Part shown: positions 9,423 through 22,420 of the stretch, one piece after another
How positions within the stretch are numbered: position 1 is the first letter of the stretch
How the letters are laid out: every line of letters starts with the position of its first letter
Source of the DNA: Thaumasiovibrio occultus
Lineage (GTDB): Bacteria > Pseudomonadota > Gammaproteobacteria > Enterobacterales > Vibrionaceae
Assembly: GCA_019703815.1 (NCBI GenBank)
Contig: AP023052.1
Coordinates: forward strand, 992,001-1,056,000
DNA length: 64,000 nucleotides
Direction: 5' to 3'
The notes under the pieces: model-generated
The model's database searches: none
Told to the model about the DNA's origin: nothing
What the model saw: the letters and a program-made list of their open reading frames with translations, nothing else
Program-made: the position numbers and the translations under genes

Positions 9423-11175
9423 TTCGCTCTCCTTGAAGTTGCAACTCTTGCATCACCCCTTGCTGGGTAAGCTCGTTGATAGGGCCTTGTTGCACAATTT
9501 GTCCTTCTTCAACAACCAAGACTTTGTCGACAGATTCAAGTTGATCAAGCTGGTGGCTAATTAATAGCAGGGTTTTGCCTTGTGTTACCTGTTGCAGCGA
9601 GGCTTGTACGGTGGCTTCACTGCTGGCGTCTAGGCTAGCGGTCGGTTCATCCAATAACCAAAATTGACCTTGCTGGAGAATGGCACGCGCCAAGGCGACA
9701 CGCTGCGCCTGGCCGACCGACAAACCGCTTGAGCGATCGCCTACTTTAGTGGCGTAGCCATGGGGTAGTTCGTTGATAAACTCGGCGGCATAAGCCTGTT
9801 GCGCTGCCTCTTGAATGGCTTGTTCATTGGCATTTGGCTCACCGAGGGCAATGTTCTCGGCCACAGTACCATGGAGCAGCAGTGGGTTTTGACCGACCCA
9901 GCTTAAATGACGTCGCCAGTAGGCCAAATCCATGTCTTGTAGCTCGATGCCGTTCACTTGCAGGCTGCCTTTATAAGGCAAAAAGCCAAGCAAGGCATTG
10001 AGAATACTTGTTTTACCTGCGCCACTGTGACCAACAAAAGCAACGCGCTCACCATTGTTGATGGTAAAGCTAACCGGCCCAACCAACAGGCTACCGTCTA
10101 GCGCATACACTTCTAGCTCGTTGGCTTCGATACGTAGCGTCGTTAAATCCGGTTGGCTTGTACCGCCCAAGGTAATGTCAGGAGTGGAGTCGAGAAAATC
10201 AACCAAGGATTCGGCAGAGGCAATCGCCTGCGCGCGCGCATGGTAGTATGTGCCTAATTCGCGCAAGGGTTGGTAAAACTCTGGCGCAAGAATTAACACA
10301 AACAGACCAGTGAATAAGGTCACGCTGGTACCGTAGTGGCCGAAATTAAGCTCGCCAATGTAGGTAAAGCCGAAGTAGACCGCGACAATCGCTACCGAAA
10401 TCGCGGCAAAGAACTCCAGTACCGCCGATGACAAAAACGCGAGACGCAGTACTTCCATCGTGCGTTTACGCAGCACATGGGCTGCGACATACAAGTTGTC
10501 GGCTTCTTTCTCGGCATAATTGAACAAACGCAGCGTTGGCATCCCGCGAAGGCGGTCAAGGAAATGCCCGGACAAACGCTGCAGTGCCTTAAAGTTACGT
10601 TTGTTGGCATCCGCTGCTCCCATCCCAACTAGCGCCATAAACATAGGCACTAGCGGGGCGGTAACTAAGAAGATAACGCCGGCCGCCCAGTTTTGCGGAA
10701 AGACCACCACCAAGATCAGAATGGGAATGGTGACGGCAATCATCATTTGTGGCAAGTAGCGCGCGAAGAAGTCTTGCATCTCTTCGATTTGCTCTAGAAG
10801 CAAGCTGCTCCATGCACCGGCAGGGCGTCCTTTAATATAAGCCGGACCAAGCTGGTTGAGGCGAGCGAGGACTAACTCGCGCAGGTTCTGTCGTACCAGC
10901 TCGCCGCAGCGGTAGCCGGTATATTCACGTAGCCAACTAAAGCCAGCGCGACCAATTGAGGCGATCACCAAACCAACAAAAGAGAGCAATAGGGTATCGC
11001 GTTCAACGCCGGTGATGATCAGCTGATGTAAAATGTGAGCCAGCAGCGCGGCTTGAATGATCAGCATTACGCCTGCGCCAGTACCGCTTAAGATAGCTAA
11101 AGAGAGCCATCGTTTGGCGGGTTTACTTTGTTGCTTGAGCCATTTCGACAAGGCTCGTTGGGTTAAGCGATCCAT
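9415..11175 (-). CDS. cydD: Heterodimeric ABC exporter CydDC, subunit CydD
   Basis: CydD is the partner of CydC. The 586-residue protein starts with RALSKWLKQQSKPAKRW, characteristic of CydD. It has a six-helix membrane domain and an ATPase domain with Walker A GHSGAGKTS, signature LSVGQAQRV and Walker B FWLLDEPTASLD. It is first in the two-gene operon and lies downstream of trxB on the same strand (195-base gap), the same trxB-cydD-cydC order as E. coli. The linkage of a thioredoxin reductase with a thiol exporter fits periplasmic redox control. Confidence 0.94.
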   Translation of the reverse strand: MDRLTQRALSKWLKQQSKPAKRWLSLAILSGTGAGVMLIIQAALLAHILHQLIITGVERDTLLLSFVGLVIASIGRAGFSWLREYTGYRCGELVRQNLRELVLARLNQLGPAYIKGRPAGAWSSLLLEQIEEMQDFFARYLPQMMIAVTIPILILVVVFPQNWAAGVIFLVTAPLVPMFMALVGMGAADANKRNFKALQRLSGHFLDRLRGMPTLRLFNYAEKEADNLYVAAHVLRKRTMEVLRLAFLSSAVLEFFAAISVAIVAVYFGFTYIGELNFGHYGTSVTLFTGLFVLILAPEFYQPLRELGTYYHARAQAIASAESLVDFLDSTPDITLGGTSQPDLTTLRIEANELEVYALDGSLLVGPVSFTINNGERVAFVGHSGAGKTSILNALLGFLPYKGSLQVNGIELQDMDLAYWRRHLSWVGQNPLLLHGTVAENIALGEPNANEQAIQEAAQQAYAAEFINELPHGYATKVGDRSSGLSVGQAQRVALARAILQQGQFWLLDEPTASLDASSEATVQASLQQVTQGKTLLLISHQLDQLESVDKVLVVEEGQIVQQGPINELTQQGVMQELQLQGERNA

Positions 11176-11370
11176 GAAGACCCGTCATGTGTTGACTACC
11201 GGTAGACCGGTAGGATGAATTCGGACGTCGTATCAGGCAGCCTACGTAATTGGGCCGCCTAGACGTATGAGAAAGCGAAATCCGTGTGTCTATACTGTAG
11301 AGCTAGCAACACGGATCTTACGCAATTTTGATAATAATTAGCGTGTTAGCAATAAAGATTGCGAGCGAGC

Positions 11371-12880
<1,510 letters not shown>

Positions 12881-13375
12881 ATGGTAGATACCAATAAGAA
12901 ACCATCCAAGGAATTGGACCGCATCGATCGGAATATTCTTAACGAGCTCCAAAAGGATGGTCGTATTTCTAACGTTGAACTGTCAAAGCGCGTAGGCCTT
13001 TCGCCAACGCCGTGTCTTGAGCGTGTTCGTCGTTTGGAAAGACAAGGTTACATCAGCGGTTATACAGCACTGCTTAATCCGCAGTACCTTGATGCCTCTT
13101 TGCTGGTGTTCGTTGAAATCACACTGAACCGTGGCACGCCAGACGTGTTTGATGAGTTCAACCTCGCAGTACAAGCACTTGAGGACATCCAAGAGTGTCA
13201 CCTTGTTTCAGGTGATTTCGACTATTTGCTAAAAACTCGCGTAGCAGATATGTCAGCGTATCGTAAATTGTTGGGGGAAACCCTGTTGCGCCTACCAGGT
13301 GTGAACGATACTCGTACTTACGTGGTGATGGAAGAAGTGAAGCAAACTAACCATCTGGTGATAAAAACTCGCTAA
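12881..13375 (+). CDS. lrp: Leucine-responsive regulatory protein Lrp
   Basis: Lrp is a global feast/famine transcription factor that senses leucine. The 164-residue protein is nearly identical to E. coli Lrp through DRIDRNILNELQKDGRISN, the helix-turn-helix SKRVGLSPTPCLERVRRLE, and the RAM ligand domain ending NDTRTYVVMEEVKQ. A GTG nine bases upstream could extend the frame, but ATG at 12881 has AGGTGG six bases before it and gives the standard N terminus. It lies upstream of ftsK, the conserved order in this group. Confidence 0.97.
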   Translation: MVDTNKKPSKELDRIDRNILNELQKDGRISNVELSKRVGLSPTPCLERVRRLERQGYISGYTALLNPQYLDASLLVFVEITLNRGTPDVFDEFNLAVQALEDIQECHLVSGDFDYLLKTRVADMSAYRKLLGETLLRLPGVNDTRTYVVMEEVKQTNHLVIKTR

Positions 13376-13482
13376 AAGCTTGTCTCCATCACTCACATTG
13401 CGATAATGCATGAGCGGCCCTATCTTTCGATTGTGCCGCTCATCTTTGTTATAAGCCCTTGTTTCCCGCAATGGAGTGTTTT

Positions 13483-16400
13483 TTGATACAGCTTAAGAAT
13501 CAATATCGAAGTCGTCCCCGCCTGACCGGTGGTCAAAGACTGCTTGAATGCCTATTGATTGTCGCCCTTCTGGCCGCAATATTTATCCTTGTTGCGTTGA
13601 TCTCTTTCGACCCCGCTGATCCATCGTGGTCACAAACAGCGTGGCAACGAGACATCCATAACGCAGGCGGCGCTCTTGGGGCTTACCTCGCCGATACCTT
13701 TCTTTTTACACTGGGGCTTTTAGCTTACCCGGTGCCATTATTTATTATTCTTGGCAGTTGGATGATGTTCCGCCGCCGTGGCGAGTTTGAGCGTGCCGAT
13801 TACTTAATTGCCGGTGCTAAACTGCTGGGCTTGATGGTCCTTGTGATCACCAGTTGCGGCTTGGCCGACATGAACTTCGACGATTTTGGCTACTTTTCTT
13901 CCGGTGGTGTGATCGGCGATGTGGTCACCAATAGCCTTAACCCTTTACTCAATGTACTGGGCACTACGTTATTGTTGATGTTCCTTTGGGCGGCAGGCTT
14001 TACCTTATTCACTGGGATCTCTTGGCTATCGATTGTTGAATTCTTAGGTGAGTCGACCCTGAGTGCGTTGTCGTCGCTGGCCAATTTACTTACAGGAAGA
14101 CGCACCGAGCATTACCGCGCGTTTGAAGAAGAGTGGAACGAAGAAGATTGGGAAGCCGTGCTGCAAGCGGGTTACCAAGATGCGTTGCCTGAACCTGAAG
14201 CGAATGTCGATCCACTGTTTGCCACTGAGCCGAACATCACTGAACCCGAGTTATTAGGTCATGACGTTACCAATGATGGTGCGCCGCTGATCCACCGAGC
14301 AACCGAAGGCGATCGTCTTGAGCCTGTGGTGTCTATTCCGCCACGTGTTGAACCGGTCTTTAACGCACCGATGAATGCGACGCAGCAGCCGGTGTCGGAG
14401 TCCTTGCCGCAATTTGCTGCGACATCTGACGTGCCTTCACAAGCACCTTCGCAAGTTTTGTCGCCAACACAGGCGCAACAGCCTGTTCATGCTGCGCCTG
14501 CGCAGCCGGCCCAAGCGGCGGTTCAAGCCGCCCAGCCGCAAGTACAACCTCAGTCGGTAGCGCCTGTTAGCGAACCCGCACAAGCGCCAACGTCGACTCA
14601 GCAAGCGAAGGGAATGACCATTGAGCAGCTTGAGTCGGTTCTTGCAGCGGATGAAGAGTTCTCCGTTTATGTCGACGAAGGACAGGTGCAGCCTGCCATG
14701 CCTCGTGAGACTTCGCCTCAATCAGTTCCTGCACCGCAATCAGCTCCTGCGCAACATCAAGTGTCGCAGCATGCTGAGCCACAAGTTGCGACGCAGCCGG
14801 CTACTCCAGTATCACAAACAGTTACTTCGGTATCGCAGCCAGCGGTTACAGCGCCGAGCCAGCCTGTAGCGCAAAGCCAAGCTGTGACACAAAGCGCGCC
14901 TCATACTGATATGCCAGTGGCACAGCCCGTTGAGTCAGCTCAAACAGCGCCAAGTGCTTCCATTCCGGGTAGCCAATTGTCGGGTGCGACAGAGGCGGCG
15001 GTTGCCCTGTCTGCAGCGACGCAACCTGAAGTGACGCCTTCGTTACCACCGATTGGCGCTACCGATGGCTTATCCGAGCTTGAACGCGCTGAGCTAGAAG
15101 CGAACACCGCAACAGACGAAGACGATGAGTTCTTGCAAACTGTGCGAGAAGCGCAAGCGCGTGAATCAGCGCTGCAAAACCCATTTTTGATGCGCAGTGA
15201 TGAATCGCTGCCGAAGCCGACAACGCCAATGCCTACAGTTGATTTGTTGGCCCCTGCGGTTCGCACCATGGAGCCAGCGTCAGATGAAGAGCTGCAACAT
15301 ACCGCGCGTTTGCTCGAAGCAAAATTGGACGATTACAAAATCAAAGCCAAAGTGGTGGGCGTTTTCCCAGGTCCTGTGATCACCCGTTACGAGTTGGAAC
15401 TGGCACCAGGGGTGAAAGTCAGCCGTATTTCGGGCTTGGCGAAAGACTTGGCGCGTTCGCTCTCTGCCTCTGCAGTGCGGGTTGTTGAAGTGATCCCGGG
15501 TAAACCGTACATCGGCCTAGAATTGCCAAACGCCGGTCGCCAAACCGTGTTTATGTCGGAAGTGATTGCCAGCGATAAGTTCCAAAACAGCAAAGGCGCA
15601 TTGCCGGTGGTGTTGGGTAACGATATTGCCGGTGAAGCGGTGGTGGCCGATCTAGCGAAAATGCCACACTTGCTGGTGGCCGGTACCACGGGCTCTGGTA
15701 AGTCGGTGGGCGTGAATGTCATGATTTTGAGCCTACTGTACAAATGTAAGCCAGAAGATTGTCGCTTTATTATGATTGACCCTAAGATGTTGGAACTTTC
15801 TGTCTATGAAGGTATCCCACACTTATTGGCCGAAGTGGTTACTGACATGAAAGACGCCGGCAATGCGCTGCGTTGGTGTGTGGGTGAAATGGAACGCCGA
15901 TACAAACTGCTGGCAGCGGTTGGGGTACGTAATGTGGCGGGCTTCAATGCCAAGTTGGAAGAAGCGGCAGCAGCGGGTCACCCTATCCATGACCCATTGT
16001 GGCGTCCGGGTGACAGCCTGGATGAAACCGCGCCAATGCTGGAAAAAATGCCAAACATCGTCGTCATCGTTGATGAATTTGCTGATTTGATGATGGTGGT
16101 GGGTAAGAAGGTAGAAGAGTTGATTGCCCGTTTGGCGCAAAAAGCGCGTGCGGCAGGTATTCACTTGATTTTGGCTACCCAGCGTCCATCGGTTGATGTG
16201 ATCACCGGCTTGATCAAAGCCAACATTCCAACCCGAATGGCGTTTACCGTATCGACCAAGACGGACTCACGTACCATTCTCGACCAAGGTGGTGCGGAAT
16301 CACTCTTGGGCATGGGTGACATGCTGTACTTACCGCCGGGTCAAAGCCATACCGTGCGTGTTCACGGCGCATTTGCATCTGATGATGACGTCCATGCGGT

Positions 16401-16719
16401 GGTGAAAGACTGGAAAGCGCGTGGGAAACCACAGTACATCGATGCGATCTTGCATGAAGATCAGGGCGCAGAGAGTTTGCTGCCAGGTGAAGCACCGGTT
16501 GATGGTGATAGCGAACTTGACCAGCTGTTTGATCAAGTTGCGGCTTATGTCGCGGAAACGCGCCGAGGTTCCGTATCGGGAGTACAGCGTCGCTTCAAAA
16601 TTGGTTATAACCGAGCCGCGCGAATTGTCGATCAGTTGGAAGCCCACGGGATCGTCAGTGCGCAAGGTCATAATGGAAACCGTGAGGTTCTGGCTCCGCC
16701 ACCGCCTCAGAGGGATTAA
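13483..16719 (+). CDS. ftsK: DNA translocase FtsK
   Basis: FtsK couples septation to chromosome segregation and activates XerCD at dif. The protein has about 1078 residues. It has four to five N-terminal membrane helices (about 20-200). An acidic then very Pro/Gln/Ala-rich linker follows (about 215-600). The motor has Walker A GTTGSGKS at about 733-740 and Walker [13 protein letters not shown]-terminal winged-helix gamma domain reads KOPS ([20 protein letters not shown]). For the start, ATG at 13471 lacks a ribosome site, whereas TTG at 13483 has GGAG six bases upstream, so I prefer TTG. This start choice is uncertain. Confidence 0.95.
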   Translation: MIQLKNQYRSRPRLTGGQRLLECLLIVALLAAIFILVALISFDPADPSWSQTAWQRDIHNAGGALGAYLADTFLFTLGLLAYPVPLFIILGSWMMFRRRGEFERADYLIAGAKLLGLMVLVITSCGLADMNFDDFGYFSSGGVIGDVVTNSLNPLLNVLGTTLLLMFLWAAGFTLFTGISWLSIVEFLGESTLSALSSLANLLTGRRTEHYRAFEEEWNEEDWEAVLQAGYQDALPEPEANVDPLFATEPNITEPELLGHDVTNDGAPLIHRATEGDRLEPVVSIPPRVEPVFNAPMNATQQPVSESLPQFAATSDVPSQAPSQVLSPTQAQQPVHAAPAQPAQAAVQAAQPQVQPQSVAPVSEPAQAPTSTQQAKGMTIEQLESVLAADEEFSVYVDEGQVQPAMPRETSPQSVPAPQSAPAQHQVSQHAEPQVATQPATPVSQTVTSVSQPAVTAPSQPVAQSQAVTQSAPHTDMPVAQPVESAQTAPSASIPGSQLSGATEAAVALSAATQPEVTPSLPPIGATDGLSELERAELEANTATDEDDEFLQTVREAQARESALQNPFLMRSDESLPKPTTPMPTVDLLAPAVRTMEPASDEELQHTARLLEAKLDDYKIKAKVVGVFPGPVITRYELELAPGVKVSRISGLAKDLARSLSASAVRVVEVIPGKPYIGLELPNAGRQTVFMSEVIASDKFQNSKGALPVVLGNDIAGEAVVADLAKMPHLLVAGTTGSGKSVGVNVMILSLLYKCKPEDCRFIMIDPKMLELSVYEGIPHLLAEVVTDMKDAGNALRWCVGEMERRYKLLAAVGVRNVAGFNAKLEEAAAAGHPIHDPLWRPGDSLDETAPMLEKMPNIVVIVDEFADLMMVVGKKVEELIARLAQKARAAGIHLILATQRPSVDVITGLIKANIPTRMAFTVSTKTDSRTILDQGGAESLLGMGDMLYLPPGQSHTVRVHGAFASDDDVHAVVKDWKARGKPQYIDAILHEDQGAESLLPGEAPVDGDSELDQLFDQVAAYVAETRRGSVSGVQRRFKIGYNRAARIVDQLEAHGIVSAQGHNGNREVLAPPPPQRD

Positions 16720-16723
16720 AAGA

Positions 16724-17323
16724 ATGAAAAAAGTAGTCGCGTTATTAACGTTGGTGTCGCCAGCTCTATGGGCTGGTGCACAAGAAAATTTGATTGAGCG
16801 TCTGAACAAAGTCGACGCCTTTGGTGCTAATTTTACTCAGCACGTGGTGAGCCCTGAAGGGGAAACCTTGATTGAAGGGGAAGGCGAGTTAGTGATCAAG
16901 CGTCCTAACCTGTTTTTCTTTAAAGCGATTTCACCTGAAGAAAACCTGCTAGTGACCGATGGCGATGCGCTGTGGTACTACAATCCGTTTTTGGAAGAAG
17001 TGACGATTCAGTCGCTCAACGAAGTGACGGAGCACACGCCGTTTGTGCTGCTCACCCGCAATCAAGCGTCGGATTGGCAGAACTACGCAGTGAGCCAAGA
17101 CGGTGATCAATTTACCCTTGAACCGTTAGCAAGTGCTAACCTCAATGGTAGCTTTGAGATTGAAGTGAAAGACAGCGGTGTGATCGCTGGCTTTAGTTTG
17201 GTTGAGCAAGATGGCCAGCGCACCGATTACCGTTTGGCTGACTTTTCAACCCAAGATCTGCCGTATGACAGCTTCTTCACGTTTACCCCGCCAGCGGGTG
17301 TGGATGTCGTTGACCAACGTTAA
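16724..17323 (+). CDS. lolA: Outer-membrane lipoprotein carrier protein LolA
   Basis: LolA is the periplasmic chaperone that carries lipoproteins from LolCDE to LolB. The 199-residue precursor has a signal peptide ([19 protein letters not shown], cleavage near residue 19). The mature part carries [14 protein letters not shown], the RPNLFFF hydrophobic strand and [12 protein letters not shown], as expected for the half-barrel. It begins four bases after the ftsK stop, so it is co-transcribed with ftsK and probably with rarA. An in-frame extension into ftsK is an artefact. Confidence 0.94.
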   Translation: MKKVVALLTLVSPALWAGAQENLIERLNKVDAFGANFTQHVVSPEGETLIEGEGELVIKRPNLFFFKAISPEENLLVTDGDALWYYNPFLEEVTIQSLNEVTEHTPFVLLTRNQASDWQNYAVSQDGDQFTLEPLASANLNGSFEIEVKDSGVIAGFSLVEQDGQRTDYRLADFSTQDLPYDSFFTFTPPAGVDVVDQR

Positions 17324-17331
17324 GTGATACA

Positions 17332-18672
17332 GTGAACAACCTGAGCCTAGATTTTGCGGATGATTTCCGCCCATTGGCCGCCCGAATGCGGCCTCGCAAT
17401 GTGCAAGAATACATTGGCCAGCAACACATTCTAGGCGAGGGTAAGCCTTTACGTCGCGCGTTAGAGGCTGGCCATGTCCATTCGATGATCCTCTGGGGCC
17501 CGCCGGGCACCGGTAAAACGACCCTCGCTGAAGTCGCAGCGCATTATGCCAATGCGGAAGTCGAGCGCGTCAGTGCTGTCACCTCAGGGGTCAAAGAGAT
17601 CCGCGCCGCCATCGATAAAGCACGCGACAATAAAATGATGGGCAAGCGCACCTTGCTGTTTGTGGATGAGGTTCATCGCTTCAACAAAAGCCAGCAAGAT
17701 GCATTTTTGCCTCACATCGAAGATGGCACCGTGACCTTTATCGGCGCGACCACGGAGAACCCCTCGTTTGAGCTTAATAACGCACTGTTGTCGCGGGCGC
17801 GGGTCTACAAGTTGAAGTCCCTGACTAATGACGAGATCTTAGCGGTTATTGACCAAGCGCTAAGCGATAAAGATCGCGGCTTGGCCGCTGCGGGGATGGT
17901 GGTGAGTGATGAGATCAAGCATGCGCTGGCGGATTTAGTTACCGGTGATGCGCGCCGCTCGCTGAACTACCTTGAGTTGCTCAATGATATGGCCGAAGCG
18001 GGCAGTGATGGCAAGAAAGTGATCACGCTAGAACTGCTGGCCGAAGTGACTGGGGAACGGGTGTCACGCTTCGATAACAAAGGCGACTTTTGGTACGATT
18101 TGATATCAGCGGTACATAAATCGATCCGCGGTTCTGATCCCGACGCTGGCCTATACTGGTTTGCTCGCATGCTCAATGCCGGTTGTGACCCGCTCTACGT
18201 CGCTAGACGTTTGTTGGCGATTGCTTCTGAAGATATCGGCAATGCCGATCCAAGAGCGATGCAGGTGGCGGTCTCAGCATGGGATTGTTTCACTCGCGTT
18301 GGCGCCTATGAAGGTGAGCGTGCTATTGCGCAGGCGATTGTTTATCTCGCCTGTGCGCCGAAGAGTAACGCGGTTTACACGGCGTGGAAGCAGGCCCAGC
18401 ACGACGCACAAAACCTGCCCGATTACGAAGTGCCGCCGCATTTGCGTAACGCGCCCACCAAGCTGATGAAAGAGCTGGGCTACGGCCAAGAATATCGTTA
18501 TGCCCACGATGAACCGGGCGCATACGCAGCAGGAGAGCGGTATTTCCCACCAGAGATGCAACATACCCGCTACTACCAACCAACAAATCGTGGTTTGGAA
18601 ATCAAATTAGCTGAGAAGCTAGACTATCTAAGGAATTTAGACGAAAAAAGCCCGACAAAGCGCTACCAGTAG
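17332..18672 (+). CDS. rarA: Replication-associated recombination ATPase RarA (MgsA)
   Basis: RarA is an AAA+ clamp-loader-like ATPase acting at stalled forks and at duplex ends. The 446-residue protein has Walker [10 protein letters not shown] (about 56-64), Walker [11 protein letters not shown], sensor-1 [13 protein letters not shown] and the arginine finger [10 protein letters not shown]-terminal tetramerisation region follows ([22 protein letters not shown]). It starts with GTG, supported by the family start NNLSLDF, eight bases after lolA. The last three codons and the stop lie inside its terminator hairpin. Confidence 0.95.
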   Translation: MNNLSLDFADDFRPLAARMRPRNVQEYIGQQHILGEGKPLRRALEAGHVHSMILWGPPGTGKTTLAEVAAHYANAEVERVSAVTSGVKEIRAAIDKARDNKMMGKRTLLFVDEVHRFNKSQQDAFLPHIEDGTVTFIGATTENPSFELNNALLSRARVYKLKSLTNDEILAVIDQALSDKDRGLAAAGMVVSDEIKHALADLVTGDARRSLNYLELLNDMAEAGSDGKKVITLELLAEVTGERVSRFDNKGDFWYDLISAVHKSIRGSDPDAGLYWFARMLNAGCDPLYVARRLLAIASEDIGNADPRAMQVAVSAWDCFTRVGAYEGERAIAQAIVYLACAPKSNAVYTAWKQAQHDAQNLPDYEVPPHLRNAPTKLMKELGYGQEYRYAHDEPGAYAAGERYFPPEMQHTRYYQPTNRGLEIKLAEKLDYLRNLDEKSPTKRYQ

Positions 18673-18684
18673 CGCGGCTTTTTT
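18645..18684 (+). terminator. rarA terminator overlapping the stop codon
   Basis: The hairpin GCGCTA/TAGCGC with CCAG loop (18660-18675) contains the rarA TAG stop at 18670-18672. It is followed by GG-C and seven T. An outer pairing of the upstream AAAAAAGCC with GGCTTTTTT can extend it. Confidence 0.85.
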
Positions 18685-18687
18685 TGA

Positions 18688-20073
<1,386 letters not shown>

Positions 20074-20094
20074 GTTGCTGATTCGGATCAAAAG

Positions 20095-20124
20095 AAAAGC
20101 GCATTGAAAAATGCGCTTTTTTTA
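20095..20124 (+). terminator. Terminator of serS
   Basis: The stem AAAAGCGCATT/AATGCGCTTTT with a GAAA loop is followed by further T. The flanking A-run could make it active in both directions, but the next minus-strand gene ends 70 bases farther on. Confidence 0.9.
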
Positions 20125-20196
20125 TGCCTGTCATTTGGATGTCGCACGGCGGCTTATTCTCAGCCGCCATGCTCACTCATTAGCGACTGAAGGCTA

Positions 20197-20850
20197 TTAA
20201 AAAATCGGCGCGACGTTCGGGCGGCCGAGCTCTTTGAGCGCAATTGCATAGCCTGGGTCAACCAGCTCCAAAGTGGTATTGCTGTAGCGAAGGCGTGGGA
20301 AGGTATTGGTGGTACAGCTCTCTTGTTTTGGATCGGTACACCAGTACGTTGTTGCGTCACCGTCAACTTGTGTGGCGGGGCCATACAGGCTCTGCGCTGC
20401 TTGTCGCAGGTTTTCCGCATTTTCTCGTGACCATTCCATACGGTAAATCACGCGCGAGACAACAATGGCTTCTTGCTCCGTACCGTCAATTTTGGTTGGG
20501 CTAAAGTACACTGAATAGTCACCGGTTTCGGTGCGCACTTTAACATAGCGCGTATAAGTTGCTTGTGTGATCGGGCTTGTCGCGCGGAAATTATCGGTGA
20601 TCAAGTCGGATGATGGGACGGCCAAGTAAGTGGAAAGCGCGGTAATCGCTTCGCTTTGTGGCATGCCCAAATTGACACCGGCAATGCTGGCTTGAAGGTG
20701 GTAAATTGTCTCGCCATCTTCGTTTTCACCCTGGTTCACTAACGCGTGGCGGGACGTATTAAGCTCATCCGTTGAGGAAACGTCGGTTTCTGCGTAGCTT
20801 ACACCTGACAGTGCGCCAAGGAGTAAAAGCAGTGTTGCTGATTTTTGCAT
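20197..20850 (-). CDS. Secreted protein of unknown function
   Basis: I do not recognise this gene. It encodes 217 residues from the ATG at 20850. A longer TTG-started frame would place extra residues before the signal peptide. The N terminus MQKSATLLLLLGALSGVSYA is a clear Sec signal peptide with cleavage expected after the last Ala. The mature part is soluble and mixed. It has GVNLGMPQSEAITALSTYL, resembling the 'G.s.eeV...lG' opening of small periplasmic repeat domains, and a Cys pair (YWCTDPKQESC) that could form a disulfide. It is isolated, with no operon partner. A periplasmic or surface role is inferred from the signal peptide only. Confidence 0.7.
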   Translation of the reverse strand: MQKSATLLLLLGALSGVSYAETDVSSTDELNTSRHALVNQGENEDGETIYHLQASIAGVNLGMPQSEAITALSTYLAVPSSDLITDNFRATSPITQATYTRYVKVRTETGDYSVYFSPTKIDGTEQEAIVVSRVIYRMEWSRENAENLRQAAQSLYGPATQVDGDATTYWCTDPKQESCTTNTFPRLRYSNTTLELVDPGYAIALKELGRPNVAPIF

Positions 20851-21042
20851 AGAAAGGCCATCCAAAGGTAAACATCAATGTCTATGTAACCAAGGAGTTT
20901 ACCTTTATTGTGGCGGCACGTTCCCAGCAGGCCACTAACTATGCGATTTAGTTCAATAATTGGACTTCTCTATACAAGACAAGTCGACTGTATTTTCACT
21001 GAAGCTCACCAGCCAGCTAGCACAAAGAGTCAACTTGCGTCG

Positions 21043-21870
21043 TTAGGCGGGCGTAAAGCGCGTGATTTTGTTATCCACAGTTAACACGGAGCGGCAGACC
21101 CGTTTAAGACTGAAAGTGAACACAGAGATTGAGCAAGACGAGATGCGGGCAGAGAGTTGATAAATCTCGTGTGGCTCAATATAGGGTTGATCGGGGTTGG
21201 CCACGTGTTGTAGTTCATCCAATAGCGTGACGTAGCCTGCGTAACTGTCGGTTTGTTCATCGAGCAGCTTGCGAAGGCGTAAGAATGTCAGGTGGGCTTG
21301 ATGTCGTAACCGTGGCAGGTGTGAGAACTGATTGGCGTTGTTGCAATCGCTGATCGCAATCAGGCTGCTTCTAAATTTGGCCAAGCTATCTAAGCACTCG
21401 AGCGTTAACTGCCACTGCTTTTGATACGCTCCTAGCAGTGCGGTTTTTTCCTGGTGGATCAACGCTTGCGAAAGCAGTTCATCAATCAAGTACAAGGCAT
21501 GACGGGTTGCTTTACTGTGCAAGTAGTGGTTTTTGGTGGTGGTTAATACACGGTTATCAGTGCAGATCTCGGCGATGCGGGTGGAGAGAATACGAAACAT
21601 CGCGCGGTAGGTTTTCGGGCTTTCTTGGCAGCAGCTAGCAATCAGCGTGATCAGGCGCTTTTCAATGACTTGACGGTTGTGATCGCTTTTATCATGGTGC
21701 GTTAGTTGTTGGTGTAACACATGGCTGTGTTGCTGCAATAGGCGTAATAGCTCCAACAGCCGATAGACAAGCGCAATCGACTTGCGCGCATTTTCTCTTT
21801 CATGATGTTGATTAAGGGCTTTGCCAAATAAGCCAATCGTAATAATGATGGCCATCATGATCCATAACAT
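21043..21870 (-). CDS. Membrane-anchored helical protein of unknown function
   Basis: This is a 275-residue protein that I do not recognise. It starts at an ATG preceded by GGAGG seven bases upstream. The first ~18 residues form one hydrophobic anchor. The rest is Leu- and His-rich and strongly helical, with several heptad-like stretches (RLLELLRLLQQHSHVLHQQL), and looks cytoplasmic. There is no kinase, GGDEF or HTH motif. It lies upstream of the secreted hypothetical gene on the same strand, separated by about 190 bases. It could be a scaffold or a divergent signalling input domain, but there is no evidence for a specific role. Confidence 0.65.
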   Translation of the reverse strand: MLWIMMAIIITIGLFGKALNQHHERENARKSIALVYRLLELLRLLQQHSHVLHQQLTHHDKSDHNRQVIEKRLITLIASCCQESPKTYRAMFRILSTRIAEICTDNRVLTTTKNHYLHSKATRHALYLIDELLSQALIHQEKTALLGAYQKQWQLTLECLDSLAKFRSSLIAISDCNNANQFSHLPRLRHQAHLTFLRLRKLLDEQTDSYAGYVTLLDELQHVANPDQPYIEPHEIYQLSARISSCSISVFTFSLKRVCRSVLTVDNKITRFTPA

Positions 21871-22380
21871 TGCTGATCCTCCACGCTGGGCCAGTCAAGC
21901 TAGCCGTTTTATTGTTGTTAGTTCGAGGTAACTCACAGTGAGGGGTACGATAGCAGTAAGTGCCGCCCCAATGGTTAACACTCGGTCAATTATTACGTTG
22001 TTTGCAAGTTACATTCCGCTATCTAAGTGAATGAAATTATGTGGTTTTACTTGGTGAGGACGGTTGCGCTGCCCTGTTTGTGGGCAAGTGAGCGCACAGA
22101 GAAAGTGCATCCTTTCATCGCGATTTAACGGTCAAGTGGCCTCACGGCAATGTAGCGGGGCAGTCGGTGATCTTGCTTGAATGTTGTGATGATGCTGGAT
22201 CAGTAATTGGAAAAGGCGTAAGTAGAGCAAATTGAGCAAGTGAAAGTGCGTGACATGTTGGAGATGGATGGCTTGTGATCGCCTAACATCGGGTTTGCTG
22301 CGAGGTCGTCAGCGCGATTAGATTGGGTAGGTGATGAGTACTTTCAGCGAATAGCCAGTAGTTTCGAGAGCGCAGATAAA
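21871..22380. other. Gene-free region between the helical membrane protein and the ATPase operon
   Basis: About 510 bases carry no open frame with a ribosome site and no family resemblance. I see no tRNA, repeat array or mobile-element end. It must contain the promoter of the minus-strand gene ending at 21043. The part next to the ATPase operon is otherwise featureless up to its terminator. Confidence 0.45.
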
Positions 22381-22409
22381 CAAAAGGCCGACAATGTCGG
22401 CCTTTTTCG
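22381..22409 (-). terminator. Terminator of the V/A-type ATPase operon
   Basis: The stem AAAAGGCCGACA with TCGGCCTTTTT on the other arm and a short loop lies 12 bases beyond the subunit A stop. It reads as a good terminator in either direction. Confidence 0.88.
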
Positions 22410-22420
22410 GAACGTGCAGA

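Noticed and set aside
14375-14869. Arg/Leu-rich open frames overlapping the ftsK linker
   Set aside because: They are out-of-frame readings of the Pro/Gln/Ala-rich ftsK linker, whose codon bias produces long Arg- and Leu-rich shadows on both strands.
16421-16723. N-terminal extension of lolA into ftsK
   Set aside because: The in-frame extension removes the signal peptide from the N terminus and overlaps the conserved gamma domain of ftsK. The ATG at 16724 gives a perfect LolA start.
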